A DNA stretch of 64,000 nt. Origin: Bursaphelenchus xylophilus. Lineage: Eukaryota; Nematoda; Chromadorea; Rhabditida; Aphelenchoididae. Every line of letters begins with the position of its first letter. Position 1 is the first letter of the stretch. The position numbers and the translations under genes are program-made. The notes below the pieces were generated by a model. The model had not been told where the DNA came from. It saw nothing but the letters and a program-made list of their open reading frames with translations, and ran no database searches. The DNA lies in assembly GCA_904066235.2 (NCBI GenBank), contig CAJFCV020000004.1, forward strand, positions 12,462,001 to 12,526,000, in the 5' to 3' direction. This document shows positions 1 through 10,450 of this stretch, in pieces.

Positions 1-262
1 GGTTGGCAGAGTACGCTAAGAGCAAAGAGCGGTCACAAAAAACACTTTTTAGTTATAGCTTTGCCAGTGCTGCGTTGAAAAAATGATTTTTTGTGGAAAC
101 ATTACCCTCTGCTATAGAAATGGGCGTCAAAATTTTTCTACCAAACTTTCTAAAAACTTTCCTATTTTCGATCAAAAAATCTCGGTCGTCTTTGCAAAAT
201 ACTGAGTAAAAAGTATTCTTAATTTGTGCCAAGTTCTGTTAAAACCCAAGAGTTATCTCTTG
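1..262. repeat. Family F hairpin MITE, truncated by window start
   Basis: Matches the inner part and right half of the ~449-bp repeat whose complete copies lie at 35276-35724, 47737-48184 and 52979-53428. Shared landmarks are the CGGTCACA segment, a poly-T core and GTGGAAACATTACCCTCTG. The left terminus is outside the window and the right terminus is eroded (AAAACCCAAGAGTT instead of the usual AATCTGAGCGTCGCACTT). No coding content. Confidence 0.7.
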
Positions 263-405
263 AGCAATTCTATTTGAAATGCTTTTTTCGCTTTTCCATT
301 TTTTCAGCTCTGTCTCCATCAAATTTTGAATCAATGTACCGCGATTTGTAAAGTGAATTTTAGAGTCTATTTCTTTCACTTAAAATTTTCTTCCAAATTT
401 CAGCG

Positions 406-1674
406 ATGATTTCGAGGTTGTGGCTAGCAATTCTTCTCCTCAACCTAATACTGATCTCGGAAGCGGCGCACAAATGCGTTTGGGTGACTGGCGTTCTGAA
501 ATGCCGCAAAAATCCCAGAAACCATGCCAATGTGGAGGTCAGAGTCTATGACAAGGATGGGATCTCGATTCTGCAGGCCATCGATCCCGATGATATTATG
601 GGGTAGGAATTTTGAAAAAAACTTTTTTCTCTGTAATTAACTAAAGAAGTGTTCAAAGTGCGACGCGCAGATTTTGATGAGATTTGGAAAAAATTTATAA
701 AGGAAAATCCACTCTTTCCGCACAAAACTGGAAAACATATAGTAAAAACACGTTTTCCTCTCTGACCACTCTCTTCGTTTAACGCACTCTCTCGTCAAAC
801 AAGAGCGTTGAATATCTTGGCTGCCATTGCAAACCGAAACCTAAAACTTTCAGAAATTTATCTCACGCTTATGTTCTATGCGTGTGCAAAGCTTAACGGG
901 TAAAGTATGAGCTTCGCACTTGGGACATTTTTAGCTTCGCCTATAACGAATTATTTTTTGGGGTCTTTTCTGATTCGTTCTTCATACAGTGGCGGACCCG
1001 ATCCAGTGGCAAAAAACGTACCATTTTACCTCCGGGAAGTATCAAAAATGTGGCAAAATGCTTCCCTCTCCAAGTGAAAAGGCTTCGTTTTGAAGGGCGC
1101 GCATTTTTTCCCCACAAAAAGAGCAGGCGCGCTTTTGAAATCTGATTTTTTTCCACTTGGAGAGGGAGGTATTTTGCCACATTTTTTGATACTTCCCAAA
1201 TGCAAAATGGTACTTTTTTGCCACTGGATCAGGTCCCCCACTGTAGCTTTAACTTCATTTTCCCAAGAGTTTTTTTGACTTTCCCCAGGCCCAAACGGTC
1301 TCTAAAATTTCATAAATTGCACTTTCAGTGTCACCTTCACCGACGAAGACGGCACCTTCAAATTGGACGGCTGTGGCGACGATTTTGACTGGCTCCCTGG
1401 AGTCCCAAACGTCCCCGAACCCTACCTCCAGATCCGGCATTTCTGTAACAGCGAGAAGGGTGAGACGATTCGACTTCCCGAGTTCGACGTCTTCGTCCCA
1501 GACACCTACGATGTGGGGATTTTGGAGCTGGACGAGACCGCCACTTCCACAACCAACCCCAAGTTCGGAAATCACGCCGACGAGCCGTTGGTGAAAATGG
1601 AAATCCCCGTGGAATTGGAGGACGATGACGGAACGGTGATCACCAAGCCCGACAAAGCCATGCATAAGGAATAA
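406..1674 (+). CDS. Transthyretin-like (TTR) family secreted protein, copy 1
   Basis: Two exons, 406-602 and 1329-1674, join in phase 2 to give 180 residues. The donor is GG|GTAGGA and the acceptor TTTCAG. Residues 1-20 form a signal peptide (hydrophobic AILLLNLILI run, then small residues). The body has the TTR-like layout: a Cys-bearing first strand, VRVYDKDG, the phrase T-D-E-D-G-T-F, an L-x-G-C turn and the late P-Y-L-Q-I-R-H-F-C strand. Nematode TTR-like proteins are secreted and a few act in engulfment signalling or lipid binding; the ligand here is unknown. An acidic tail of about 30 residues after the fold makes it longer than the usual ~140. Exon 2 is followed by AATAAA at 1791. The next gene is a paralogue with an intron at the same site. 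The intron holds one family F and one family A repeat. Confidence 0.9.
645..935. repeat. Family F MITE, internally deleted, in TTR1 intron
   Basis: Starts AGTGTTCAAAGTGCGACGCG and ends with TTCGCACTTGGGACATTTT, the degenerate termini of family F, with the CTCTCTGACCACTCTC core between. The central third is missing compared with full copies. It lies wholly inside the TTR1 intron. Confidence 0.65.
987..1243. mobile_element. Family A MITE, copy 1 (TA target duplication)
   Basis: An imperfect palindrome of 257 bp. The left end CAGTGGCGGACCCGATCCAG and right end CTGGATCAGGTCCCCCACTG are inverted repeats, and both are flanked by TA, as expected for Tc1/mariner-type transposition. The arms continue through GTATCAAAAATGTGGCAAAA. 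No ORF that could be a transposase, so it is non-autonomous. It lies in the TTR1 intron. Related copies are at 2207-2451 and 28122-28368. Confidence 0.85.
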
Positions 1675-1829
1675 TCTCAGAGAAAAATGTGAAAATTTGA
1701 ATCTGTTCTTTAAGTTATGCGTATGTATATCTCATGTTTAGTTCTCCATAAAGTTGCATAATACTATAAACTTTGAGACCCAAGGAAATGAATAAAAACT
1801 TTTAAAAAATGGAAAATTAAACAGTGGGG

Positions 1830-2116
1830 TCCTTTGAGATGCCCATTTTGGCGTAAAAAGTTTCGTACTCATTTCTATCCTATAGGGTAATGTTTCAACA
1901 AAAAGTACATTTTCCGCATGAAACTGGCAAAGACATGGCAAGAAAGTGATTTTATCTGTGACCGCTTTTCACGTTTAGCGTGCTCTCTCGGCGGCAAAAA
2001 TCGCGGCACCTATAAAGCTTGAGCTAAAATTTTCACGAAATGAAATGTGGCTATGCGAGAAATATGTGCAAAATTTTAAGAAAACCTGAGCGTTGCACTT
2101 GGGGTTCTTCCAATGA
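1830..2116. repeat. Family F MITE, right half
   Basis: Shows the diagnostic CTCGGCGGCAAAAATCG, GAGCTAAAA and right terminus CTGAGCGTTGCACTTGGGGT. The left half is absent, so this is a truncated copy. Confidence 0.65.
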
Positions 2117-2206
2117 AGGCACCTACGAGAAGCCTGCGCTTTGCAGAAACGACCGATTTTTTGATTTTTAAATCAATAGTTGGCAAATTTTTTTCAATAA
2201 TTGATA

Positions 2207-2451
2207 CAGTGGGCGACTTGAGCCAGTGGAAAAAACGTGCCATTTTGAGTCCGGGAAGTATCAGAAATGTGGCAAAATACTTCCCTCTCCAAGCGAGAAA
2301 AACTCCGATTTCAAAAGCGCGGTCGCTCCTTTTGTGAGGCCCTTCAAAACGACGTTTTTTTCACTTGGAGAGGGAGGCATTTTCCCACATTTTTGATACT
2401 TCCCGGATGCAAAATGGCACGCTTTTTGCCACTGGATCAAGTCCCTCACTG
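2207..2451. mobile_element. Family A MITE, copy 2 (TA target duplication)
   Basis: 245 bp, flanked by TA on both sides. The termini CAGTGGGCGACTTGAGCCAG and TGGATCAAGTCCCTCACTG pair as inverted repeats. The interior matches the copies at 987 and 28122, including CCTCTCCAAG and CTTGGAGAGGGAGG. No transposase. Confidence 0.85.
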
Positions 2452-2887
2452 TATGTGGCCCATACCAGAAATGCGTGTAAAATTTTATAAAAATCTGAGC
2501 GGGCAGTTAGAGAGTTAGAGTACTCCTCTTGCTTACCTTCGAAATAGCCAGTAATGTCTGTTATTAGTCAGTCATTTTCCTGACTGACTAATAACCCAAA
2601 AAATGTCAAATCCGTGGGGCAAAAGGTTACAAGAACGAGTCGCCGAGTCATCGGGCTCGTTTCCTAAGGTCTTCGGCCTGAAGTGGCAAGATCTTTTTTT
2701 CTGGAAATTCCCTTTGCTCTTACTCAGCCCCTTCATCCCATATGACCTAACCAAAAAAGCGCGTCCCCCCATTCGGATTGATAAAAGCGATAAAACAACG
2801 AACAGTTGGCCTCCCTCAGATTTTTCTCTGGCATGGGAAAAACACAAATCTCGGAATAGACGCGTTTATTACTCCCCTCTCAGCACC

Positions 2888-5800
2888 ATGTTTCCGAAAT
2901 TGTTGACCATTTCGCTCATTTTTGCGACATTTCCTGTTGCGTTTTCGCTGAACGAGTGTGTCAGGGCCAAGGGACGAGTGTTCTGCGATGGTGAGGCGTA
3001 TCAGGGCGCGAAGGTTCGGCTCTATGATATCGATGAGGTGGAGAATTTGGGACCCATCACCAAGATTTTGAAACTCCTAAATCCCGACGATCTTATGGAG
3101 TAAGTTTTAACTTTAAACATTGTTTGCTTTGGTAGTAAATTTACAATTATTGTAGCAAGGGGAGTGTTAAAAGTGCGACGCTCAGATTTTTCTTAAATTT
3201 TGCAAATTCGTCTTTCATTGATTGCTGAAAATTTTAGCTCGCGCTTTGCAGATGCAGATGAGATATTCAACAAACCTTGCGGCCGAAGAGAGCACGTTAA
3301 ACGAGCAGAGTGGTCACAGAAAAAAAAATTCGTCATATCCTTGACATCTCCGCGTGGAAAAAATTTATTTTTTGGGAAAAAATTACCCTCTATGGGGAAA
3401 ATAGGCAAAAAAGTGCCACATTTTTGCCAACTTTGCTCTCACATGTAAAAATGAACTAATCTAAACTTGCGTCACATAAATTTTTTATGGGTCTATATTT
3501 TTCTCCCAGAATTAAAAATATTTTTCCCCAGAAAAGAGCATTATAGAAAAACTCCTATTTTCTCCCAGAAAAAATATATTTTCTCCCAGAAAGAAAATAT
3601 TTTTCCCCAGAAAAGAGAATTATAAAAAAATGCTATTTTCTCCCAGAAAAGAAACTATTTTCTCCCAGAAAGCATAATTTTGTAAAAATAAAGCACGGAA
3701 GTAGTAAAAATTGATGAATAAGTAACTTTACAAGTAAAATAAGTTAAGTAGTAGTGCAAAATAGTATTTGTAGTAAGTTTTTGAGGAAATATTGGAAATA
3801 GGGGCAATCGACGGTGCTGATTTCGAAAATGATTCTTATTTTTTGTGATTTTTACTTTTTTGTGGTCAAAGAGTGCATTGAAGTGTACATCGACAGCCTT
3901 TCTTTGTCATCTTTTGCGCCGGGAAGAATAAGAGAAACTCATCCTTGTTTTCATTGGGAACAAAGGAGATCCAGGAATACAATAATTCATTCACATATGT
4001 TTTTGTATAAATCATTATAATTCTTGCTTCGTTTTAAACTCAATTAAGAAGTCGGCTAAAGTAATATCATCTGGAATTTGAAAATCTGGGAAAAGATTTG
4101 ATAAACATGGGATTTCCAACTTTATTGTATCCATAATATTGATCTAAAGGAGAATTCCAGTAACTTCAAAGAGTTCGAGACAAAGTTGAACATTGCGTAA
4201 CATAATTTCTGCTGTTACGCATACAAATCAAGATTTCAAATTTTTCTGCATAAATGGCAGAAAAAAACGACATGGTATTGATTTCATTTCCTGTATATCT
4301 CCAAGTAATTTTGCGGAGTTTGGTTTTGTTAACACGATGAATGAGTCGAGCGAACCCGAGCTTATGCAAGACAGCGACGTAGAAGTCGAAGATGTAGATG
4401 CTCCTGTTCTTGAAGAAATTGAAAGTAATGGAAACAGGTTCAACCGTTCAGCCAGGCCCCGACACGAGTATCATGAAGTCCAGCGGTTTGAGTCGGCGGA
4501 AGCGTTTCAAGAATGGTGGGTATCAACAGGGAGTGAAATTTGGGAGTCAGAAAAGAAGCACACGACTAGCGAGGGAATGCATGTCATCTACTATCGGTAT
4601 GTTTTTTTTAAGTGAAGATTTCATTTTTAGATGCTTGAATAAACAGTGCCCTGGACGAGGGAAGGTGGAGTTTAGCGCGACAAGTCAGTGTGTCAGCTAC
4701 TTGGAATCCAATGTTGGACACCTCTCAGGAGCCCACGCATCCTCAAACAATCTGAAAACCTTCAAGGAGGAGATCGTACGCCTAATGGAGCTAGGCTTGA
4801 AACCAAAGAAAATCCGGATGGAACTGCTGGTGAGTTTTGTAGTACTATTTATTTTCAATGCATTAGGATAGTTAAATCATCGTTTTTGCATAAATTGCAC
4901 ATTTTTTACAGAAATTTTGCATTTTTTTTGTTTTTTCATCGGAGCTATGACAAATGGAACGTTTTGAAGCCATGTGCAAAACTTTTGCACATGTGCAAAA
5001 GTTTTGCACATGGCCTTAATCGTTATTTTTGTACACCAGGATGATAAAAATATACATTTTCGACGTTTTTTTGCGGAAATTGCACATGTGCAAACTCCGA
5101 GCAATTCGGGGATCAACTGGTTCATCACCGTCATACGGTTTGGCCGATGCTGCGGAAGCAATTTCGCTGGCGTTTCAACGAGTCTTCCCTTCCGCTGTCA
5201 GGCTAATGTGCTGGTTCCACATGAACAAAGCCGCAGAAAAAAAGACGAAACAGTTCAACAAAGCCGTCGCCCAAAACATCAAGGACAACATCTTCATGCT
5301 CCACAATGCCCTAAATGTCAGTCAATTCAGAAACGGTAAGATTTTAACCTTTTTGTTCCATGTTTAGGTGGCTACATTAATATGCCTTTAATTGTAGTTG
5401 GATTGCTGATGTCGCAGTCTTGGTTGGACTCTGGAATAGACCCCAACTTCGTGGAGTATTTCAAAACGGAATGGCTCTACTCGGAAGTCTTTCGGTGGTT
5501 TGAAGGTGCCAGCCCTTTTCCAAGCACCAATAATGGAGTGGAATCTCAAAATAACCAGATAAAGAGTCAACATTCGTTCCGAGAAAGACTGAACTTTCAT
5601 GAATTTGTCACCTGGGCTACCGATATGATTAAGCTAGACTGGTCAAAACACCATCCCGATCCTTCTCAAATCGAACAGAAGACTCCACCACACATCTATG
5701 CCTCAGCGTTTGCCATGAAGCGCAATAATAGGCCAGTTTTCATCATCCAGAATAACGAAATCTATGCGATGCCTTCATCCGAACACCTTGCTCTTGACGC

Positions 5801-8800
5801 CAGGACCGTAAAGCAAATCTACCGGAAGATCACAGGAGATATCTTCGAAAGTTTTGCAGACTATGCGGAAAACAGATTTAAAGTAAGTCTTTTGGATTTG
5901 GAATAATCCGAAATAATTTTAGGTTTTTATCGTCTCAAAATCTGGTATGCGCTTTACATGCACATGCCCCGAAGGTACCAAGAAGAACCGATGTAAGCAT
6001 GCAGTCTTCATCGAATGCAAGCTCAACTTGGCGCAGTATCCCCCAGATGCCATGGCAAATCAACTTCAACCAAAGAAGAAGAGAGGCCGTCCACGGAAAG
6101 CAATAACGCAAAGTCAAGCTTCAAGATCCAGAGTACAACTTCAGTCCCAGTTATCAGCTTCCTCGCCAAGACGACTTCAACATGATGCACCCTCGACATC
6201 CACAGGATTTGGATTTTCCGTATTCTCCGTTGAACCCTCATGATAATACTCGTAATATTAATAATTGTACATATTATGTTGTAGTTGACCAATAGAAAAT
6301 ACAATAAACTTCTATCACAAATCTTCTAATATTAGTATCACGCATTTTAAAACGTGTAATATGCGTAATTCTTGCAAGTAGCGTTTTCAGTAACCCAAGC
6401 TTGACAATTTTCGGCAAAAAAATGAAAATGATACTGCTTCACCACACTCTTTGACCACAAAAAAGTAAAAATCACAAAAAATAAGAATCATTTTCGAAAT
6501 CAGCGCGGTCGATTACCCCTATTTCCAATATTTCCTCAAAAACTTACTACAAATACTATTTTGCAGTACTACTTAACTTATTTTACCTGTAAAGTTACTT
6601 ATTCATCAATTTTTACTACCTTCCGTGCTTTATTTTTACAAAATTATGCTTTCTGGGAGAAAATAGTTTCTTTTCTGGGAGAAAATAGCATTTTTTTCAT
6701 AATTCTCTTTTCTGGGGAAAAATATTTTCTTTCTGGGAGAAAATATATTTTTTCTGGGAGAAAATAGGAGTTTTTCTACACAGGGGATTCGGATTTACTT
6801 ATAAAAACTTTTATCTACTTATAAAAACTTTTATTTACTTATAGGTGCCAAAAAATTCACTTATAAGTAAAAAAAGGCGGAGCCTATTTTGCTTTACTTA
6901 TAAGAAAACCTTATTTACTTATAAGAACTTTTATTTGCTTATAAGAACTTTTAGTTACTTATAATTACCAATAAGGACTCCGAAAAGAAAACAGTTGAGC
7001 GCCAAAGACGCTTTTGGCTTTTTGAACGCATGGGCGAAACTTAGAAATTCTAAGTTTTTCGGAGCAGTGCTGGTCAAAGAAGGTGCATAAGGGTATTTAT
7101 ACCTAGGATGGAACAAGGTAAGGTATTTTTAGTGAGTTTTTTCTTTCAGAACTGTAAAAAGTGGACAGATGAAAAATCCGGAACGTAAGAAACTTCCTGA
7201 ATAGAAAGCATGTCAACATGGAAGACCTAGGAACAAGCATGCTCAACCAAGAATTCAGATGAAGAACCCCTTCATCAATTTTGGTAGGTTTTTTAAACTG
7301 ATTCCATATTTCAGAAGGCCAGAAACTTTTTAAGACAAAGTTTTGTTATGTTGTACTAGGTCCAGGTGAACCGCTAGTTTTCAGATAATCACAAAATTGG
7401 TCATGGAGGAAGTAAATGGACAACGTGAACACGATGCCTGGAAAAATGGCTCCCATATGCTTCAGGTATGTTGATAATATTCGCCTGAACCTAGTACAAC
7501 ATGACAAACTTCATGTCTCAAAATCTCTCATTGTCAAATTTCTGATCCTCAAACTAATTTTTGGGATGGAAAAGCAGAAAAAAATCGGTTCAAGGACAGC
7601 TCATAGTAAACTATCTCCGAAAATTTTATTCAATTTTTCTTTATCTTTGAATATTTTCAGTGAATCTAGCTGCTGGAGTACCCATAGAAAACCCGCGCTG
7701 AAGCAATCCTTGCCCCGCCAGGACAAATGACACAGATGCTTACCCAGGAGCACAGAAGATGCGCTAACCACATATCTTACCGGTAATATATCAGTCAGGT
7801 TGTTTTTTCTTTGTTTGAATAAATTTATATCTATCCTGCACTGTGCATAATTTTCTGTTACCTATAAGTATTTATAATTACCTATAAGTGAATTTCCCGG
7901 GCGCCGAAAATAAAAATTACCTATAAGTGATTTCAAAATCACTTATAAGAACTTTTATTTACTTATAAGAACTTTTATTTACTTATAAAAACATCGAGTT
8001 TTTATAAGTAAATAAAGGTTCTTATAAGTAAATCCGAGTCCCCTGTGTATAATGCTCTTTTCTGGGGAAAAATATTTTTAATTCTGGGCGAAAATATTTT
8101 TCCCATTTTTTATTTTTCAATATTTTAAAAATTCTTTAAAAGACGATTTTTGGCTCGCTGCGTCAGCCGCGGACATTCAAAAAAATTTTTTTTTTTGAGT
8201 TTTTTAGCCTAAAATGTTGGTATAGGTCACTAAAACACATTCCCAAAATTTTTTTGCCCAGTGGTGCCCGGAAGGTAGAAATTTGCATACGGTTATAACC
8301 GTCCTTCTGAGCTCTGCTGTTGCCGTCGCAATAAAGACAGCTTGACGAAACCGGCACCATATAGGTTTTGGTGGATGGCAAATTCAAAAATCGCAATTTC
8401 AAGTTGGTAGGATTACAGTAACATACAGTTTTTGACCTTCGGTTGATAAAAATCGACCGTATCTCCTTCAAATCAAAAATCCCACACGATTTTATTGCAG
8501 ATTTGGAATCAGCGTAAAATTCTGGTCTAGGAACATGTAATTTGCATCCTTGATTCCGTGGCAGATAAATCATGGCGCAGTGGGTTTTGACGAAAACTAG
8601 TAATCTGACGACCCTGGTTCGATACCCGCTGGAGACAAATATTGTAAAAAAGATGGAAATGACATTTATTGGAATTATGAGGGTTGTATGAGCAACGCTG
8701 AGTATTTTTAGACATCAATGGAACATGAATTTGAGGTTAAAACAGGATTTATATTATTTTAGTCTCGGAATCCGTGAAAAATAAAACTGCTTCAAACGGG

Positions 8801-10222
8801 CTGAAATTGATAACACTTATTCTAGGCCTAATTCTTAGAAACTTTTGCGTTAACTTTTTTTCGTTAGATTACTGTATCGTGGATTACGGTAACATAAAAC
8901 CCAATTTTGTTTTTTCATGCCACAAGGCGCAGAGCCATCGGAATATCACGAAGATTGAAGGAATGGTTAAGAACGAGTGGGCTTGCGCATTAATAGTTCG
9001 TTTATGGCCGTACGTTTTGAAATACCTGAGTTATCTGACACAATATCGCCAATGGATGATGATATTAATTCACACTGAAAATGAGTTAAAATTGCATTTT
9101 AAATATGAGGCATGCCCGCTTTCTGCCGTTTGAATAATATAACCAAAAAAAATTTTAATTTTATTCGAAAATTTTGAAGCAATCGCCTTTAAGGAGGCCG
9201 AGCTTTTTGTTACCGTAATCCACGATACAGTAATCTAACAAGAAAAAGTTAACGTAAAAGTTTCTTAGAATTAGGCCTAGAATAGGTGTTATCAATTTCA
9301 GCCCGTTTGAAGCAGTTTTATTTTTTACGGATTCCGAGACTAAAATAATATAAACCCTGTTCTAACCTCAAATTCATGTTCCATTGATGTCTAAAAATAG
9401 TCAGCGTAGCTCATACAACCCTCATAGTTCCATTAAATGTCATTTCCATCTTTTTTACAATATTTGTCTCCAGCGGGGATCGAACCAGGGTCGTCAGATT
9501 ACTAGCTTTCGTCAAAACCCACTGCGCCATGATTTATCTGCCACGGAATCAAGGATGCAAATTACATGTTCCTAGACCAGAATTTCACGCTGATTCCAAA
9601 TCTGCAATAAAATCTTGTGGGATTTTTGATTTGAAGGAGATACGGTCGATTTTTATCGACCGGAGATCAGAAACAGTATGTTACAGTAATCCTACCAACT
9701 TGAAATGCGATTTTTGAATTCGCCGTCCCGCAAAACTTATATGGAGTCGGTTTCGTCAAGTTTTCTTTATTGCGACGGCAACAGCAGAGCTCAGAAGCAC
9801 GGTAATATCCGTATGCAAATTTCCACCTTCCGGGCATTTCTGGGCAGAAAAATTTTGGGAATGTGTTTTAGTGACCTATACCAACATTTTAGGCCAAAAA
9901 ACTCAAAAAAAATTTTTTTGAATGTCCGGCCCCTCGTATTGTCTGACGCAGCGAGCCAGAAATCGTCTTTTAATTACATGTTTTTTTCAGCCGAACAATC
10001 TCTCTAGCCGACGGAAGCTACGAGCTGTCGGGCTGTGCCCGCGACTTCGACTGGGTCGCCTTCAACAACCAAATTGAGCCGTTCATTTTCATCACGCACA
10101 AATGCAATGGGAAAAGTGAGACCGTTCTGGTTGAAGTGAAAGTGGATCGAACTGATGATTATATGACCCCGGAATTCGATGCTGGAATCATGGAGCTCAG
10201 TCAGGCTACCGAGTTGGAATAA
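2888..10222 (+). CDS. Transthyretin-like (TTR) family secreted protein, copy 2, with giant intron
   Basis: Exons 2888-3099 and 9991-10222 join in phase 2 (donor GA|GTAAGT, acceptor TTTTTTTCAG) to encode 147 residues, the normal size for the family. The Met at 2888 begins a signal peptide (LLTISLIFATFPVAFS). The mature part has paired Cys, A-K-V-R-L-Y-D, an L-A-D-G-S-Y-E-L-S-G-C turn and a late F-I-F-I-T-H-K-C strand. These are the same landmarks as TTR1, and the intron interrupts the same codon in the same phase, so the two are tandem duplicates. The intron is 6891 bp against 726 bp in TTR1. The difference is explained by inserted transposons. AATAAA sits at 10261 and the 3' end converges with the minus-strand gene ending at 10451. 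Splicing across 6.9 kb is inferred from phase and homology, not shown. Confidence 0.85.
3160..3440. repeat. Family F MITE fragment in TTR2 intron
   Basis: The left terminus GTTAAAAGTGCGACGCTCAG and inner landmarks TTTTAGCTCGCGCTTTGCAG and ATTACCCTCTATGG are present. The copy stops before the right half. Confidence 0.65.
4337..6243 (+). pseudogene. MULE transposase, spliced, first catalytic segment missing
   Basis: Probable exons: 4337-4596, 4631-4829, about 5094-5334, about 5398-5882 and 5923-6243. The first two encode an acidic start and a FLYWCH/GCM-like zinc finger (C-L-N-K-Q-C with later G-H-L-S-G-A-H). The third carries the second catalytic Asp region (A-D-A-A-E-A-I) and the MULE signature C-W-F-H-M-N-K. 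The fourth has the catalytic Glu in N-N-G-V-E-S-Q-N. The last has a SWIM finger (C-T-C-P ... C-K-H) followed by a K-K-K-R-G-R-P-R-K AT-hook. Between 4830 and 5093, where the first Asp segment should be, there is only noncoding sequence with a 46-bp palindrome, so the enzyme should be inactive. The exon 3 and 4 left edges are uncertain. Confidence 0.8.
4969..5014. repeat. Perfect 46-bp palindrome inside the MULE
   Basis: The sequence from GCCATGTGCAAAACTTTTGC to its mirror GCAAAAGTTTTGCACATGGC is an exact inverted repeat with no spacer (centre GCACATGTGC). It sits where coding sequence for the first transposase catalytic residue is missing and could mark a deletion or template-switch junction. 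Confidence 0.9.
6779..8047. mobile_element. Nested TA-flanked DNA element with subterminal TTACTTATAA repeats
   Basis: 1269 bp, inserted in the right terminal repeat of the MULE. The ends are CACAGGGGATTCGGATTTAC and its inverted partner (one or two mismatches), flanked by TA at 6777-6778 and 8048-8049. The empty site is preserved in the MULE left repeat as TTTTTCTATAATGC, which proves a 2-bp duplication. Both ends carry arrays of TTACTTATAAGAACTTTTA (about 6790-6965 and 7850-8030), likely transposase-binding sites. The middle (6990-7840) is less AT-rich, with short open stretches but no recognisable transposase. The TA target fits Tc1/mariner-like or related superfamilies; the family is not identified. 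Confidence 0.85.
8571..8636 (+). repeat. tRNA-like (SINE-like) segment, left arm
   Basis: TGGCGCAGTGG matches a pol III A box and, 33 bases later, GGTTCGATACC matches a B box; spacing is close to that of a tRNA. The anticodon-like part reads TAGTAATCTGACG. Acceptor and T stems do not pair well, so this is a degenerate tRNA-derived sequence and not a working tRNA. Confidence 0.55.
9468..9532 (-). repeat. tRNA-like (SINE-like) segment, right arm
   Basis: Inverted copy of the left-arm segment and better preserved: A box TGGCGCAGTGG and B box GGTTCGATCCC on the minus strand. It suggests the element absorbed a tRNA or SINE before the arms duplicated. Pol III activity is untested. Confidence 0.55.
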
Positions 10223-10450
10223 TCGAACAATCTTTCACTGTATTTAACACTGTCTTCGACAATAAACACATCGAAAATCGTCTAATTCTTACTCTTGTTA
10301 GAGGTTTATTAACAATAACAACAACTAGCACCTCAAAAATCGCGCTAAAAAAATAAAAAATTTTAAAAATCAAAAACTGATTACATTCAAGATTGATTTT
10401 CGGTACCCTTAATACTTCTTCCATCCAAATAGCATCAATTATTCACCGTT

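Larger units (their letters stand above)
1675..2887. other. Spacer between the two TTR genes
   Basis: Contains the TTR1 3' end with AATAAA at 1791, half of a family F repeat (1830-2116), a family A MITE (2207-2451), and about 400 bp upstream of TTR2. An in-frame open stretch from 2603 precedes the TTR2 start, but it lacks a signal peptide. The Met at 2888, followed directly by a hydrophobic signal sequence, is the better start. Confidence 0.6.
3489..8104 (+). mobile_element. Mutator-like (MULE) DNA transposon with 9-bp target duplication, split by a nested element
   Basis: The ends are flanked by the identical 9-mer ATTTTTTAT at 3480-3488 and 8105-8113, the size MULE transposases generate. 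The long terminal inverted repeats (about 390 bp each) begin GGG and are rich in the unit TTTCTCCCAGAAA (left) or its complement (right). They also share GTGATTTTTACTTTTTTGTG. The right repeat is interrupted at 6779 by a second element; taking that out restores the match to the left repeat exactly. The body carries a transposase gene (4337-6243) with a zinc-finger start and SWIM finger end but no first catalytic aspartate. It lies in the intron of TTR2 in the same orientation. Without the nested element it is about 3.35 kb. Confidence 0.9.
8140..9969. mobile_element. 1.8-kb foldback element flanked by TTAA, with tRNA-like sequence in each arm
   Basis: Two arms of about 755 bp (8140-8895 and 9208-9969) are inverted copies around a 310-bp loop. 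The outer end reads AAGACGATTTTTGGCTCGCT on the left and its complement on the right. TTAA flanks both sides (8136-8139, 9970-9973), which suggests a piggyBac-like target preference. No transposase is visible; the open stretches in the arms mirror each other and are not protein-like. Each arm contains a tRNA-like segment with A- and B-box matches. The right end lies 21 bp before the TTR2 exon 2 acceptor. Confidence 0.8.

Noticed and set aside
1255..1665. Minus-strand 136-codon ORF over TTR1 exon 2
   Set aside because: Antisense shadow of a well-supported coding exon.
2603..2887. In-frame N-terminal extension of TTR2
   Set aside because: Would bury the signal peptide 95 residues inside the protein; the Met at 2888 gives the normal family length.
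9384..10007. Open frames in the right arm of the TTAA foldback, mirrored at 8163-8718
   Set aside because: They are reverse-complement shadows of the same arm on both sides, cross the tRNA-like segment and show no protein motif.
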